A DNA stretch of 64,000 bases, taken from contig CAJQRC010000018.1 in the NCBI GenBank assembly GCA_905480645.1, positions 1 through 64,000 of the forward strand, given 5' to 3'. The stretch comes from an uncultured Tateyamaria sp. Lineage in GTDB: Bacteria; Pseudomonadota; Alphaproteobacteria; Rhodobacterales; Rhodobacteraceae. The notes beneath the pieces are model-generated. The model was not told the DNA's origin and ran no database searches. It saw nothing but the letters and a program-made list of their open reading frames with translations. Shown one piece after another: positions 1-9,046 of this stretch. The position numbers were made by a program, and so were the translations under genes. Within the stretch, counting starts at the first letter, position 1. Each line of letters begins with the position of its first letter.

Positions 1-18
1 GGGGCTGACCCAGATAAC
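1..18 (+). repeat. Left terminal inverted repeat of the IS
   Basis: GGGGCTGACCCAGATAAC is the exact reverse complement of the sequence at 689-706. It lies 17 bp before the transposase start, so the transposase promoter probably overlaps or adjoins this end. Confidence 0.92.
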
Positions 19-35
19 GCGAAAAAGGTGTTATC

Positions 36-689
36 ATGGGCAGCATGCGGAAGAGTCGTTTAAGTCAGTATAAACAGGGCCGCCTGGTCGAGCATTTTGT
101 CGCTGGAACCACGGCTCGAACTGCGGCCAGTCTATGTGGGGTAAACCGGAAAACTGCCGCACTATATTTCCTGCGTCTACGCGAAATCATTGCTTATGAA
201 CTGGAGGCAGAAACAGCAAATATGCTTGGCGGTGAAATTGAGGTGGACGAGAGCTATTTCGGCGGCAAACGTGGTCGCGGTGCAGCGGGTAAAATCCCCG
301 TATTTGGTATACTAAAACGGGGTGGAAAGGTTTATACCAAGATCATCCCCGACGCTGCTTCGGCAACGCTGATCCCGATTATTGAACGCAAAGTCATCCC
401 CGACAGTATTGTCTATTCGGACTGCTGGCGAGGCTATAACGTACTGGATGTGTCAGATTTCCACCACTTTCGTATCAACCATTTAAAGCTCTTTGCCGAC
501 CGTCAGAACCATATCAATGGGATCGAGAACTTCTGGAACCAAGCCAAGCGTCATATGCGCAAATTCAATGGTGTTCCAAAGGCGCAATTCGGGCTATATT
601 TGAAGGAATGCGAATGGCGTTTTAACAACAGTGACCCCTCGAGCCAGTTATCACAGCTAAGACAATGGGTTAGAGTGTATTTAAACTAG
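36..689 (+). CDS. IS1595-family transposase (ISXO2-like DDE domain)
   Basis: This 217-aa protein would catalyse cut-and-join transposition of the surrounding element. Residues about 25-45 look like a helix-turn-helix. The DDE core follows: an acidic residue in EVDESYFGGK (D71), one in VYSDCWRGY (D129), and NGIENFWNQAKRHMRKF with E164, which resembles the DDE form of IS1016-type members. The C-terminal ECEWRFNN motif is also typical. The ATG at 36 or the one at 45 could be the start; I kept the first. The frame is intact, and the gene fills nearly the whole element. Confidence 0.93.
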   Translation: MGSMRKSRLSQYKQGRLVEHFVAGTTARTAASLCGVNRKTAALYFLRLREIIAYELEAETANMLGGEIEVDESYFGGKRGRGAAGKIPVFGILKRGGKVYTKIIPDAASATLIPIIERKVIPDSIVYSDCWRGYNVLDVSDFHHFRINHLKLFADRQNHINGIENFWNQAKRHMRKFNGVPKAQFGLYLKECEWRFNNSDPSSQLSQLRQWVRVYLN

Positions 690-706
690 TTATCTGGGTC
701 AGCCCC
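689..706 (-). repeat. Right terminal inverted repeat of the IS
   Basis: GTTATCTGGGTCAGCCCC is a perfect 18-bp inverted match to bases 1-18. The last base of the transposase stop codon (TAG, 687-689) is also the first base of this repeat, showing how compact the element is. Confidence 0.92.
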
Positions 707-926
707 AATAGTTATTTGATACATAGTTTTAATTCCAAATATTTAATTTATTTTTACTGGTACAAATATGTTTTTGAGGGCGTGAATGCCCACTTCGACA
801 AAACCTAAGACTATAAATTGATAAATTTTAAAACGATAGCGCTAACTATGATTGGTTGGGATTTCCCAGAAGAACAGAATAGATTACAGTGCCATAGACG
901 CGATGTTATACTTAAAGGATATAGTT

Positions 927-1820
927 ATGACCGGTTTCTCAAAAATGCGATCGCAAATAAAGACGGGAGCTGGATTTATTGCTGCATTGGATCAATCAGG
1001 AGGATCTACCCCTAAGGCTCTGGCTCTTTATGGTGTAAATTCTGAGGATTACAAATGTGAAGAAGAAATGTACGCGGAAATTCAGCATATGCGCGCTCGT
1101 ATAATCCAAAGTAAGTCGTTCACCAGAGAGCGATTAATTGGTGCTATTTTATTTGAAAAAACTATGACTGAAATTATCGAAGGTAATTTAGTACCCATGT
1201 ACCTTTGGAACGTAAAATCTATTGTGCCTTTTCTTAAAATTGATAAAGGCTTGGAAAACCAACATAACGATGTCCAGCTTCTAAAACCGATCAAAGGTCT
1301 GGCAAATACACTCGCTGCCGCAAAAGAAATTGGTATTTTCGGGACGAAGGAGCGCTCGGTTATACATAATGCAAACAAAATTGGCATAGATTCTATAGTT
1401 TTAAACCAGTTTGAAATAGCCAGAGAAGTTTTATCGGTAGGTTTAGTTCCAATTATAGAACCTGAAGTTAATATTTATTCCGAAAGGAAAGCACAGGCCG
1501 AGGCATTGTTGCTTGACTCACTCTTGCGTCATTTGGATAGTTTAGGTCCAGAACAAGATGTTATGCTCAAATTGACTCTTCCAGACCAAGCTGGACTATA
1601 TGATGGATTGGCTAATCATCCTCGCGTGCTCCGTGTAGCAGCATTATCTGGTGGTTATTCAACCGTTGATGCCAGTATCAGATTGTCTAAAAACCACAAA
1701 ATGATTGCAAGTTTTAGTCGTGCTTTGACAGAGGGCTTGCGACGTAAAATGTTGGAAGATGAATTCAATGAAGCATTAGGCGGAAATATTGAACAAATTT
1801 TTCAAGCGTCGATAGCTTGA
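927..1820 (+). CDS. fda: Fructose-bisphosphate aldolase class I
   Basis: The protein should cleave fructose-1,6-bisphosphate into DHAP and glyceraldehyde-3-phosphate by a metal-independent Schiff-base mechanism. From the ATG at 927, which has an AAAGGA ribosome site 7 bp upstream, it is 297 aa, the usual length of the staphylococcal-type class I enzyme. The reading frame stays open upstream to 852, but that extension has no support. Characteristic stretches are GFIAALDQSGGSTPKAL near the N-terminus, ILFEKTM, VPFLKIDKGL, GLVPIIEPEVNI, VMLKLTLP (probable Schiff-base lysine) and IASFSRAL. It stands alone between the IS and a minus-strand gene. Confidence 0.92.
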   Translation: MTGFSKMRSQIKTGAGFIAALDQSGGSTPKALALYGVNSEDYKCEEEMYAEIQHMRARIIQSKSFTRERLIGAILFEKTMTEIIEGNLVPMYLWNVKSIVPFLKIDKGLENQHNDVQLLKPIKGLANTLAAAKEIGIFGTKERSVIHNANKIGIDSIVLNQFEIAREVLSVGLVPIIEPEVNIYSERKAQAEALLLDSLLRHLDSLGPEQDVMLKLTLPDQAGLYDGLANHPRVLRVAALSGGYSTVDASIRLSKNHKMIASFSRALTEGLRRKMLEDEFNEALGGNIEQIFQASIA

Positions 1821-1907
1821 AAAACCACTCAGAAATTAAAGAACTGGTAAAATGACAATATAAAAAATAGATTGTGCATGTATTGATGAATTATTGGATC
1901 AAAACCT

Positions 1908-2135
1908 TTAATCGCATGAACGCGATATACTACGCCTTAGGACGAATACTCGAATAGCTGAGGCCAATCCAACATCTTCTTGTCTATTTACATCAATATA
2001 ACTAGCGAGAGTATTAAGAGATACTTCATCCTCTGTTGCAATCTGACAAAAAGCATCCCAAAAATCTGGTTCTAAAGATACACTTGTTCGATGACCTTTT
2101 AGCGTCAGTGAATGTTTTTGAGGCCCATATTTCAC
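1908..2135 (-). CDS. Ribbon-helix-helix domain protein
   Basis: This 75-aa protein resembles the small alphaproteobacterial RHH_4-type family: a basic N-terminal strand (GHRTSVSLEPDFWDAF), then helices ending in AIRVFVLRR. Such proteins are probable DNA-binding regulators, often of unknown target. It begins with ATG at 2135 and lies downstream of fumC on the same strand with a 251-bp AT-rich gap (2136-2386), so it probably has its own promoter. I see no toxin partner beside it, so a toxin-antitoxin role is not supported. Confidence 0.75.
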   Translation of the reverse strand: MKYGPQKHSLTLKGHRTSVSLEPDFWDAFCQIATEDEVSLNTLASYIDVNRQEDVGLASAIRVFVLRRSISRSCD

Positions 2136-2386
2136 GGTCTATAATTCATTAGTTTGACTCCATAATATACAAAACTCTTTTTATTCTGTAATTTTTACTG
2201 CTGTTTTGCTTTTGAGAAGTAGGCTTGAATGCTTTCATCTAAAATTTATTTAAGCCATAAGTTTTCTTTTTTAATATAATATTTTGGTTTTTATATTTCA
2301 CTACAAAATTAGTCGATAAAATTCAATTTTTTACTTTCTATAACGACAGTTGATTTTTTAGATTTTTTTTAAATCAATCAGGTTAC

Positions 2387-3778
2387 TCACTTTGGTCCTA
2401 TCATATTTTCTGGCCGAACAATTTCTTGAAATTGCTCCTCCGTGACAAAACCAAGTTTTACCGCTTCTGCCAGCAAAGTTGTGCCATTCTTATGTGCAGT
2501 TTTTGCAACCTTAGCAGCGTTGTCATAACCAATTTCTGGAGCCAACGCAGTAACTAACATTAAAGATTGTTGCATGAGTTGTTCTATGTTTTTCTCATCG
2601 GCCTTAAGCCCAGAAATCAGGTTATCAGTGAAAGCAGAGCAAGCATCACCGATTAATTGAATTGATTGTAAGACATTGTAAGCTATCATAGGTTTATAGA
2701 CATTCAACTCGAAGTGACCTTGGGATCCAGCAAAACCGACTGCAGCATCATTCCCCATGACTTGAATGCAAATTTGTGTAAGTGCTTCGCATTGCGTCGG
2801 ATTGACTTTGCCGGGCATAATAGATGAACCTGGCTCATTCTCTGGTAGAATTAGTTCTCCCAGACCGCATCGAGGACCAGATCCAAGAAAGCGAATATCA
2901 TTAGCAATTTTAAACAATGATGAAGCTACAGTTTTAAGTGTACCAGAAAACTCAACCATAGCATCATGTGCTGCTAGCGCCTCAAATTTATTTGGTGCCG
3001 TAACGAAAGGTAGACTAGTGATGTCGGCTATTTGGTTTGCCACGCCATCTGCCCACCCGAGTTGAGTATTTAATCCAGTTCCAACAGCTGTACCGCCTTG
3101 AGCAAGTTCATAAATACATTCTAGTGCACCTTTTACACGCTTGATGCCCATACCAACTTGATGGGTATATCCCGAAAATTCTTGGCTCAGGGTAAGTGGT
3201 GTTGCATCTTGCGTATGCGTACGACCAATTTTAATAATACCACTAAAAATATCGACTTTATTTTGTAAAGCACGGTGTAATTTTTCCATATTAGGCAATA
3301 ATATATCTTTGGTCATCATAGCCGTTGCAATATGCATCGCAGTTGGAAATGTATCGTTCGATGATTGTCCCATGTTACAATGATCGTTAGGGTGCACAGG
3401 ATCTTTAGATCCTATCTCTCCGCCTAATAACTCAATTGCTCTATTAGCAATGACTTCATTAGCGTTCATGTTCGATTGTGTACCAGATCCAGTCTGCCAA
3501 ACTACAAGTGGAAAGTTGTCATCAAATTTTCCATCAATCACCTCACTAGAAGCTTTTATAATAGCATCAGCTAATTGTGCGTCTAATCCACCCTGTAATT
3601 TGTTTTGTATTGCACAGGCTTTTTTAATCACTCCAAGCGCTCGAACTATTGCTATGGGCTGCTTTTCCCAACCGATCGGAAAATTTATGATCGAGCGCTG
3701 TGTTTGAGCTCCCCAATATCTGTCTACTGGCACCTCAAGTGGACCAAAACTGTCAGTTTCTTTTCGAGTGTCAGTCAT
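2387..3778 (-). CDS. fumC: Class II fumarate hydratase
   Basis: This is the TCA-cycle enzyme that interconverts fumarate and L-malate, the iron-independent homotetrameric form. At 463 aa it has the normal family length. The fumarase/aspartase signature [11 protein letters not shown] sits near residue 316. Earlier motifs include [35 protein letters not shown] and [17 protein letters not shown]. The start is the ATG at 3778; 178 bp of non-coding DNA separates it from the divergent secreted-protein gene and should hold both promoters. Single-gene unit; no anomalies. Confidence 0.96.
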   Translation of the reverse strand: MTDTRKETDSFGPLEVPVDRYWGAQTQRSIINFPIGWEKQPIAIVRALGVIKKACAIQNKLQGGLDAQLADAIIKASSEVIDGKFDDNFPLVVWQTGSGTQSNMNANEVIANRAIELLGGEIGSKDPVHPNDHCNMGQSSNDTFPTAMHIATAMMTKDILLPNMEKLHRALQNKVDIFSGIIKIGRTHTQDATPLTLSQEFSGYTHQVGMGIKRVKGALECIYELAQGGTAVGTGLNTQLGWADGVANQIADITSLPFVTAPNKFEALAAHDAMVEFSGTLKTVASSLFKIANDIRFLGSGPRCGLGELILPENEPGSSIMPGKVNPTQCEALTQICIQVMGNDAAVGFAGSQGHFELNVYKPMIAYNVLQSIQLIGDACSAFTDNLISGLKADEKNIEQLMQQSLMLVTALAPEIGYDNAAKVAKTAHKNGTTLLAEAVKLGFVTEEQFQEIVRPENMIGPK

Positions 3779-3956
3779 GGAAACATTCCTGAATAAAAAT
3801 TGAATTATACATCATGTAGCGAGCGAAGTTAAAGCAGACAAGCTTAACAAAGGGTTTATATTTCTTGATAGTAAAAAAACGCATTTTACGATATAAGGGA
3901 AGTAACATTTCTTTATATATGTCGAATATTTCACGCCAATCTCAAAAGGAATTCAT

Positions 3957-4520
3957 ATGCAGTTTATTAAGATTTTTAACCCTTTAAAAAACCATATATT
4001 ACCCGTGTTCAGCTTAATTGTAGCCATGGTTATGATAGCAACCAATGCGCAGGCGGATTTTTTAAACTTTGTCGGGACTTATACAGGTTCAGCATTAGTT
4101 GTCGCGGCTGATGGGACTGAAACACCCCGCGATTTGAGCGTGACAATATCCGAAACAAAAAAAGGGTTTCGAGTACATTGGAAGTCGATTGATCAGAAAA
4201 AAAATAAATCTCCGAAAGAAAAGTCGTACACAATCGAATTTGTTCCCAGTAATCGTGACACAGTGTTCGCAGCCGCGATGCGTAAAAACTTATTTGGGCA
4301 TGAAGTCCAGCTGAACCCTATGGAGGGAGAGCCCTATGTGTGGTCGCGAATAGAAGGCGATACATTAACGCTATACTCTTTGCATGTAGCGGAGCACGGC
4401 GGTTACAGCCTGCAGCAGTATGACAGAACCATTACCAAAGGTGGCATGAATTTACGCTTTAAAACCATCACTGATGGGGCAGTGCAACGAGTCGTAGAGG
4501 CCTTCCTGCAACGCCAATAA
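3957..4520 (+). CDS. Secreted protein of unknown function
   Basis: A 187-aa protein with a probable Sec signal peptide: a hydrophobic run (HILPVFSLIVAMVMIATNAQA) ends at a likely AQA cleavage site around residue 33. The mature part begins DFLNFVGTYTGSALVVAADG and is rich in beta-strand-like segments, suggesting a small periplasmic beta-barrel or lipocalin-like fold. I do not recognise a characterised family. The ATG at 3957 follows AAAAGGAATTC, a good ribosome site. It is divergent from fumC and convergent with sspB, with only 26 bp between the two stop codons. Confidence 0.7.
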   Translation: MQFIKIFNPLKNHILPVFSLIVAMVMIATNAQADFLNFVGTYTGSALVVAADGTETPRDLSVTISETKKGFRVHWKSIDQKKNKSPKEKSYTIEFVPSNRDTVFAAAMRKNLFGHEVQLNPMEGEPYVWSRIEGDTLTLYSLHVAEHGGYSLQQYDRTITKGGMNLRFKTITDGAVQRVVEAFLQRQ

Positions 4521-4546
4521 GTTAAAATAAATTCTAATAACAATTG

Positions 4547-5050
4547 TTATTTTCGAAAACTATCCAATGAAACAACATCTGCAGGTTTCACATCTTTGAT
4601 TTTTTCAGTGGTCTTTATAGAATTAGATGATTTAGAAGAATTCGTATTTGGCAGTATTTTAGCTGGAATTAAGGCTTTATTTTCATTATTATCCTCATCC
4701 TGCGTTTCAAAACGAAGACCAAATTCAACTGATGGATCCACAAAAGTTTTAATCGCGTCGTATGGAACATAAAGTGCTTCAGGCGCATCACCAAAATTAA
4801 GAGTAATTCCAAAGCCGTCTTCATTTACTTCTAAATTGTCATACCAGTGCTGTATCACAACAGTCATTTCGCCCGGATAACGATCGAACAACCAATCAGC
4901 CAGTTCGGCATCAGGATGGCTAGTATCAAAGGTGATAAAAAAATGGTGAGATCCGGGCAAACCATTATCCGCCACATCTAACAATACTTTACGGATAAGG
5001 CTCCGCATAGCGTCATGCATAAGGTTGCCGTAATCGATATCTCGGCTCAT
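4547..5050 (-). CDS. sspB: SspB-family ClpXP adaptor (SspB-alpha type)
   Basis: A 167-aa protein matching the alphaproteobacterial SspB adaptor, which tethers ssrA-tagged proteins to ClpXP for degradation. The conserved core runs from IDYGNLMHDAMRSLIRKVL through GSHHFFITFDTSHPDAELADW to the strand segment EDGFGITLNFGDAPEALYVPYDAI. A poorly conserved, charged linker (about residues 120-150) leads to a short C-terminal segment, KPADVVSLDSFRK, the likely ClpX-binding tail. The tmRNA that makes its tag is encoded about 2.3 kb away on the same strand. Confidence 0.9.
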   Translation of the reverse strand: MSRDIDYGNLMHDAMRSLIRKVLLDVADNGLPGSHHFFITFDTSHPDAELADWLFDRYPGEMTVVIQHWYDNLEVNEDGFGITLNFGDAPEALYVPYDAIKTFVDPSVEFGLRFETQDEDNNENKALIPAKILPNTNSSKSSNSIKTTEKIKDVKPADVVSLDSFRK

Positions 5051-5123
5051 TTCATCACCACAAGTTTTTTCCTTACCGTGGTCAAATTTCCAGTTAAAAA
5101 ATTAACTTCGTAAGACCATTATG

Positions 5124-6371
5124 TTAAATGAAACCAAGCAGAGACAAAGTGCAACCCGTTGTTGCCAAAATCATCATTGTAAGTATGAGATTTACACGAA
5201 ATTTTAACATTAGAACCATCGCTAATCCAATAAAATAAAGAGCTGAAAGATTAAATGTTTGGACGTCTGGCAATGGTAGCGCTATTCCATCAATTTGATG
5301 AATATCAGTAAATAATACATATAAAATAAACCAGACTGACAAATTCAAAATTACGCCAACGACAGAGGCTGCTATAGCGTTTAAAGCAGCGAGCAACCTT
5401 GGTTGGGAAGCAATCACATCAAGGTATGGGCCAGCTACAAATATCCATAAGAAACAAGGTGTAAACGTTACCCAAAGGGCAATCAAACCAGACAATATTG
5501 CCACGCTGATCCCACCTTCCGTGAAACCTGCTAGAAGCGCTACAAACTCAATAACTAGAATTAATGGACCAGGCGTGGTTTCAGCTAAACCTAAAGCATC
5601 AATCATTTGACCAGCAGTAACCCAGCCATAGCTTTGAACAACTTCTTGGGCCATATATGCTAAAACGGCATATGCGCCTCCAAAAGTTACAATAGATAGT
5701 TTCGAGAAAAATATACCTATTCCAAATAAAAATTCATGATCAAAAAACCAAAGGATTACCAAGGGCAAAATCCAAAGCCCTACCCAGAAACAAATAGTTG
5801 ATACCGGTAAAACTCTTATAGCGGGCAAAGGTAAAGCATTGCTGTTCTGGCTCGAAAGATATCCATAACAGCCAGCGAAAAAAACAATTAATGGAAAGGG
5901 CAGACCAAATACGAAAATAATTATAAATGAAGTGCAGGCAAGAATCCAGCTAGTTTTCTCAGTCAACGCCGTGTCTTTTAGACGAAATACCGCCTGCAAA
6001 ACGATTACAGCTACTGTTGATTTAACGCCTAGAAATGCAGCCTGAATAACCGGAAGGTCCCCAAAAAAAATATATCCTAAAGCTATTAGAAAAATAATAA
6101 TAGTTCCAGGAAAAATGAAAAGTAGCCCAGCTAACAAGCCACCGACGACACCACGTAAACGCCATCCTGCATAAGTCGCCAACTGCATTGCTTCTGGCCC
6201 AGGCAGAAGCATGCAAAGTGACAAAGCTCTAAGATATTCTTGATCACTTAACCATTCATAATGCCTTACAAGAACGTCATACATTAACGAAATTTGCGCA
6301 GCAGGTCCGCCAAAAGACATTAAACCTATACGCCCAAATACACGTGACATTATTTTCCAGTTTGGGTGCAT
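5124..6371 (-). CDS. chrA: Chromate transporter, long (two-domain) ChrA family
   Basis: A polytopic inner-membrane protein of the CHR family, known for chromate efflux; in marine bacteria the physiological substrate is uncertain. It has the two tandem CHR halves of long-chain members: RIGLMSFGGPAAQISLM and LPGPEAMQLATY in the first, SKLSIVTFGGAYAVLAYM and ETTPGPLILV in the second. I place the start at the ATG at 6371, with GGAAG 10 bp upstream, giving 415 aa. A longer frame to 6446 adds a cysteine-rich stretch not typical of the family. No chromate regulator is adjacent. Confidence 0.88.
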   Translation of the reverse strand: MHPNWKIMSRVFGRIGLMSFGGPAAQISLMYDVLVRHYEWLSDQEYLRALSLCMLLPGPEAMQLATYAGWRLRGVVGGLLAGLLFIFPGTIIIFLIALGYIFFGDLPVIQAAFLGVKSTVAVIVLQAVFRLKDTALTEKTSWILACTSFIIIFVFGLPFPLIVFFAGCYGYLSSQNSNALPLPAIRVLPVSTICFWVGLWILPLVILWFFDHEFLFGIGIFFSKLSIVTFGGAYAVLAYMAQEVVQSYGWVTAGQMIDALGLAETTPGPLILVIEFVALLAGFTEGGISVAILSGLIALWVTFTPCFLWIFVAGPYLDVIASQPRLLAALNAIAASVVGVILNLSVWFILYVLFTDIHQIDGIALPLPDVQTFNLSALYFIGLAMVLMLKFRVNLILTMMILATTGCTLSLLGFI

Positions 6372-6583
6372 TGTGATTAGTCTTCCATCAAGTAAAACAT
6401 GACGACAAATATAACAATAGATTAAAATTAATCCCAAATTTTTCAATAAATAAATGCAGATAATGAAATTAAATTAATGAGTTATGAGGCATAATTAATT
6501 AAGTCAACTAACTAATATTCGTGTATAAAATAGAGGTAATAAGACACAAAGGTCGGGTCAATTTTTAAAGTTCTGTGACGGCA

Positions 6584-7072
6584 TCAGTTATCAACTTTTT
6601 GACCATTTTTATAGGTCCCTGTCCACTTTTCCCAAACAGTTCCATCTTTACGATAGCCTACCCAAGACCCTTCAAACTTACCATGCTTTGAATCTCCTTT
6701 GGCAAGCAATTGTCCAGTATCATAATAAAAAGCCCAAATACCCTGACGTTTATCATCTTTGTAGTTACCCTCAGATTCTAATTGTCCATTTTCATGGTAC
6801 CCAACCCAAGCACCTTCAAGTCTACCGTTTTGGTATTTTACTTCTGCGCGGATCCTTCCATTTCTCCAAAAACTTGTCCACAGGCCCTCAGGCTTACCAT
6901 TTTTGAAGGAGCCGTTAGTTTCCCCCCAGATTTGACCACTGAATGGAATTTTAGATAATTTTTTATAATAAACACCGTGTCGTTCTACAAGGTTATCCAT
7001 AGTCTCACTGAAGCTAGGAGTAGAATTTAAACATATAGTTAATGCGAAAATGAGGCTGAATAAATTATACAA
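6584..7072 (-). CDS. Secreted MORN-repeat protein (YwqK-like)
   Basis: A 162-aa protein with an N-terminal signal peptide (hydrophobic residues 3-22, ending at about SFS). At least four MORN-variant repeats follow, visible as recurring GxW...YxxNGQLxxEGxYKxGxxxG units, e.g. YHENGQLESEGNYKDDKRQG and YYDTGQLLAKGDSKHGKFEG. Proteins of this shape are often annotated 'YwqK family antitoxin', but the function is unknown and the signal peptide argues for a periplasmic or outer-surface location. Single-gene unit between chrA and the tmRNA gene. Confidence 0.8.
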   Translation of the reverse strand: MYNLFSLIFALTICLNSTPSFSETMDNLVERHGVYYKKLSKIPFSGQIWGETNGSFKNGKPEGLWTSFWRNGRIRAEVKYQNGRLEGAWVGYHENGQLESEGNYKDDKRQGIWAFYYDTGQLLAKGDSKHGKFEGSWVGYRKDGTVWEKWTGTYKNGQKVDN

Positions 7073-7334
7073 ATTTACAATCTTTGCTGCTTAAAAATGA
7101 GTTGAAAACGAGCCTTAATTTTAGCGCTACTATGTCTTCTTCAATAGAAAGGGTACAGTCAAATCAACGCTGTTCCACACCTGTTGAAATTTGGATATAT
7201 TGCTAAAGGTTGGGCTTCAAAGTGTAAATTAATCAAGAGTAAAATATTTTGAATGTTTATAATTAGGAGCTTTAGGCAATTATCATAAAGTTACTACTCT
7301 TGGAACACTGGACAGAGAATTTTGCGGGAAGATG

Positions 7335-7639
7335 GTAGTGTAGGCTTCTGTTGCCAGGTGCCTACGGACCCCGCCTTACGCGGCTAGGCGTAAGGGCTTA
7401 AGTTTCGATTTAGGCTACGGCTTACGCCGCAACTGCCATCGGAGCACGATTGTCATTTGCAATTGTACAAGTTTCGCCGATAACGGTGGCAGACAGCCGA
7501 AACAAAGCATACCCCTTTAGACGTCCGTCGATCCTATTTCGACCCCAAAGTCCTCAAATGAAGGATTTGTGGTGGAGTCGCCGGGTACCGCCCCCGGGTC
7601 CGATCCGCTTATTACGAGCGCGTTTATGTCCATAGTCCC
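7335..7639 (-). ncRNA. ssrA: Two-piece (circularly permuted) alphaproteobacterial tmRNA
   Basis: Read on the minus strand, the gene has the permuted alphaproteobacterial order. The acceptor piece (about 7639-7570) ends CGACTCCACCA. A 23-nt spacer (7569-7547) that can fold on itself comes next. The coding piece follows, beginning GGGGTCGAAATAGGATCGAC at 7546. GGGGTCG (7546-7540) pairs with CGACTCC (7580-7574) as a 7-bp acceptor stem with a G.U at the third pair, the alanine identity element. The tag frame lies at 7460-7422. The downstream part has pseudoknot-like stems, ending with GTAGGC/GCCTAC near 7340-7366. Outer ends are estimates. Confidence 0.93.
7422..7460 (-). other. tmRNA tag-peptide reading frame (ANDNRAPMAVAA-stop)
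   Basis: On the minus strand GCAAATGACAATCGTGCTCC continues to a TAA stop and encodes ANDNRAPMAVAA. The AND(N/D)N start and hydrophobic AVAA end match alphaproteobacterial ssrA tags. This is the degron added to stalled nascent proteins; its C-terminal residues are read by ClpX, and its N-terminal half is the expected SspB contact. Confidence 0.92.
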
Positions 7640-7652
7640 TAAAGACAAATAT

Positions 7653-7681
7653 ATTATAGCCTCATACCAACCAGCATGCAA
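7653..7681 (-). promoter_or_regulatory. Sigma-70 promoter of ssrA
   Basis: On the minus strand TTGCAT (7681-7676) and a consensus TATAAT (7658-7653) are separated by exactly 17 bp. They would start transcription near 7646, a few bases before the acceptor piece of the tmRNA. The spacing and perfect -10 fit strong constitutive expression. Confidence 0.8.
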
Positions 7682-7798
7682 TTAGCAACTGACGCACAAT
7701 AGAGAATTAAAATAAAAAATGGAAAACAGGAAATTTCCGTTCAACTGTTGTAAAACTAGATAAAAACGCATTGATTTAAAATATATTATTTCCGATAA

Positions 7799-8149
7799 TT
7801 ACGAGTTTGCAAATAGGAACCAAGCGGCTAATGCAGCTTCAATACCACTAAAAATAAGCAGTTTACGAAAAGGAGGGTTGTCAAAAATACAAGAGATAAC
7901 TCGCCCTATCACCGCCCCCAAAAATGTAAAACCTATCATGACATATGCTAAAGGCATATTGATCCAAATTGCGGCTATTCCTGCAATTACAAAAGCTCCA
8001 CCAACGGAAGCCCGCATTTCGCTAAGGCCCATAGAACTCCGTGATGGAACTAAATCTAAAGCATCAGCAGTAAAACGTGGCGCAACAAAACCAAACATAC
8101 CAAATCCGATTGTAAGCATGCAAGCAGTGAAATTTAAAATATCAATCAT
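7799..8149 (-). CDS. DUF4345 family membrane protein
   Basis: A 116-aa protein with four predicted hydrophobic segments (about residues 5-25, 48-65, 68-87 and 96-114). The motif GLSEMRASVGGAFV at about residues 41-54 is typical of DUF4345 proteins, whose function is unknown. It follows the SYLF gene on the same strand with a 65-bp gap, so the two could be co-transcribed. Confident in family, not in role. Confidence 0.75.
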   Translation of the reverse strand: MIDILNFTACMLTIGFGMFGFVAPRFTADALDLVPSRSSMGLSEMRASVGGAFVIAGIAAIWINMPLAYVMIGFTFLGAVIGRVISCIFDNPPFRKLLIFSGIEAALAAWFLFANS

Positions 8150-8214
8150 TTATTGGCTCAAAAATTACATTTGATTATAATTAGTTTCCTGATTTTCTCG
8201 CATAGTATGCTGAA

Positions 8215-8892
8215 TTAGTTTAATTTTTTATCAACCCAGTATTTTGTACCAGTTGCCGACGCACTAACTTTCCACCCTTTATTTGTAAGCACAAATATAG
8301 TTCGGCCGTTAACGAAGCGGACAGTCTCCTCAGTTTTATCCTCACCAAACATCGCGCCAGCATTCGCAGTAGCGTCATAACCACCAGTGGAAAACATCTC
8401 AAATTTATAAGCATCTTCGAATAACACAACTATTTTACGCTCAAACCCACCAATCCCGAGACCAATATTAGCGCCACCGGTGCCCATCTCCATATAAGTT
8501 CTCTTTCCGGTTGTTTTTGAAACTGCAACACCACGCCCAAATCCACCCGTTACACCAATTAGACCAATTCTCCGTGCATCAAATACAGCATACCCCGCGC
8601 TCTTTTCGAATAAATCCAATGCACCTGGTTCCTCGGCGAACAGTCTAGCAAGTATTTCGGAGGTTTTGATATCAATACGCTGCCGTGTTAAGTCTGGGGT
8701 ATCCTCATTAGATAAAAGTTCCTCAGTGGAAGATATCGAGTCCCCAACACTTTTGGTAACACCAGTAACAGCAGTAGTGGTCTCATTTACTATAGCATTA
8801 GCACCACTGGTAATTTTACCTAACAAACTTTCTGCTCCTGTTTTGGGAGCTACCAATAAAAAACAACATAAAAAAAGAGCTTTAATTTTCAT
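8215..8892 (-). CDS. SYLF-domain (YSC84-like) exported lipid-binding protein
   Basis: A 225-aa protein with a signal peptide ending near residue 20 (CCFLLVAPKTGAES). Residues about 85-222 match the SYLF/YSC84 domain: KSAGYAVFDARRIGLIGVTG, GRGVAVSK, YMEMGTGGANIGLGIGGF and the closing KGWKVSASATGTKYWVD. The domain binds phosphoinositides in eukaryotes; the bacterial forms are periplasmic and largely uncharacterised. The segment between signal and domain is Ser/Thr-rich. It heads a possible pair with the downstream DUF4345 gene. Confidence 0.85.
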   Translation of the reverse strand: MKIKALFLCCFLLVAPKTGAESLLGKITSGANAIVNETTTAVTGVTKSVGDSISSTEELLSNEDTPDLTRQRIDIKTSEILARLFAEEPGALDLFEKSAGYAVFDARRIGLIGVTGGFGRGVAVSKTTGKRTYMEMGTGGANIGLGIGGFERKIVVLFEDAYKFEMFSTGGYDATANAGAMFGEDKTEETVRFVNGRTIFVLTNKGWKVSASATGTKYWVDKKLN

Positions 8893-9046
8893 GGATGGAC
8901 CTGCTTATCTTATTAATAGTGAAAAAAAATACTGTAATACTGCTTATTAGGGCAGTCTTTAAAAATTTAAAACCAACAAAGAAATCTACTCAATTTTTGT
9001 TCCAGTTAGGGATTAACTGTCCTTATGGTTGGTTTGCCGCATTTAC

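Larger units (their letters stand above)
1..706 (+). mobile_element. Complete IS1595-family (IS1016-like) insertion sequence
   Basis: The element is bounded by perfect 18-bp terminal inverted repeats at 1-18 and 689-706 and contains one intact transposase gene. Its 706-bp length fits the small IS1016-type members of the IS1595 family (known family trait, from memory). The left end is base 1 of the window, so the outer flank and target-site duplication cannot be checked; the right flank begins AATAGTTA, a candidate 8-bp duplication. The intact frame and perfect ends suggest a recent, possibly still active insertion. Confidence 0.9.

Noticed and set aside
818-1015. A 65-codon frame before the aldolase
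   Set aside because: It overlaps the aldolase start in another frame, has no family resemblance and no convincing ribosome site.
1908-2135. Antitoxin of a toxin-antitoxin pair
   Set aside because: The ribbon-helix-helix protein has no adjacent small toxin gene on either side.
4536-4551. Palindrome AATAACAATTGTTATT between converging genes
   Set aside because: The stem is nearly all A/T with no loop, and it overlaps the sspB stop codon; too weak to call a terminator.
6584-7072. Antitoxin, as YwqK-type proteins are often labelled
   Set aside because: It has a signal peptide and MORN repeats and no toxin neighbour; a secreted protein is more consistent.
7450-7635. A 61-codon plus-strand reading frame
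   Set aside because: It runs antisense across the tmRNA gene; the sequence is explained by the RNA structure on the minus strand.
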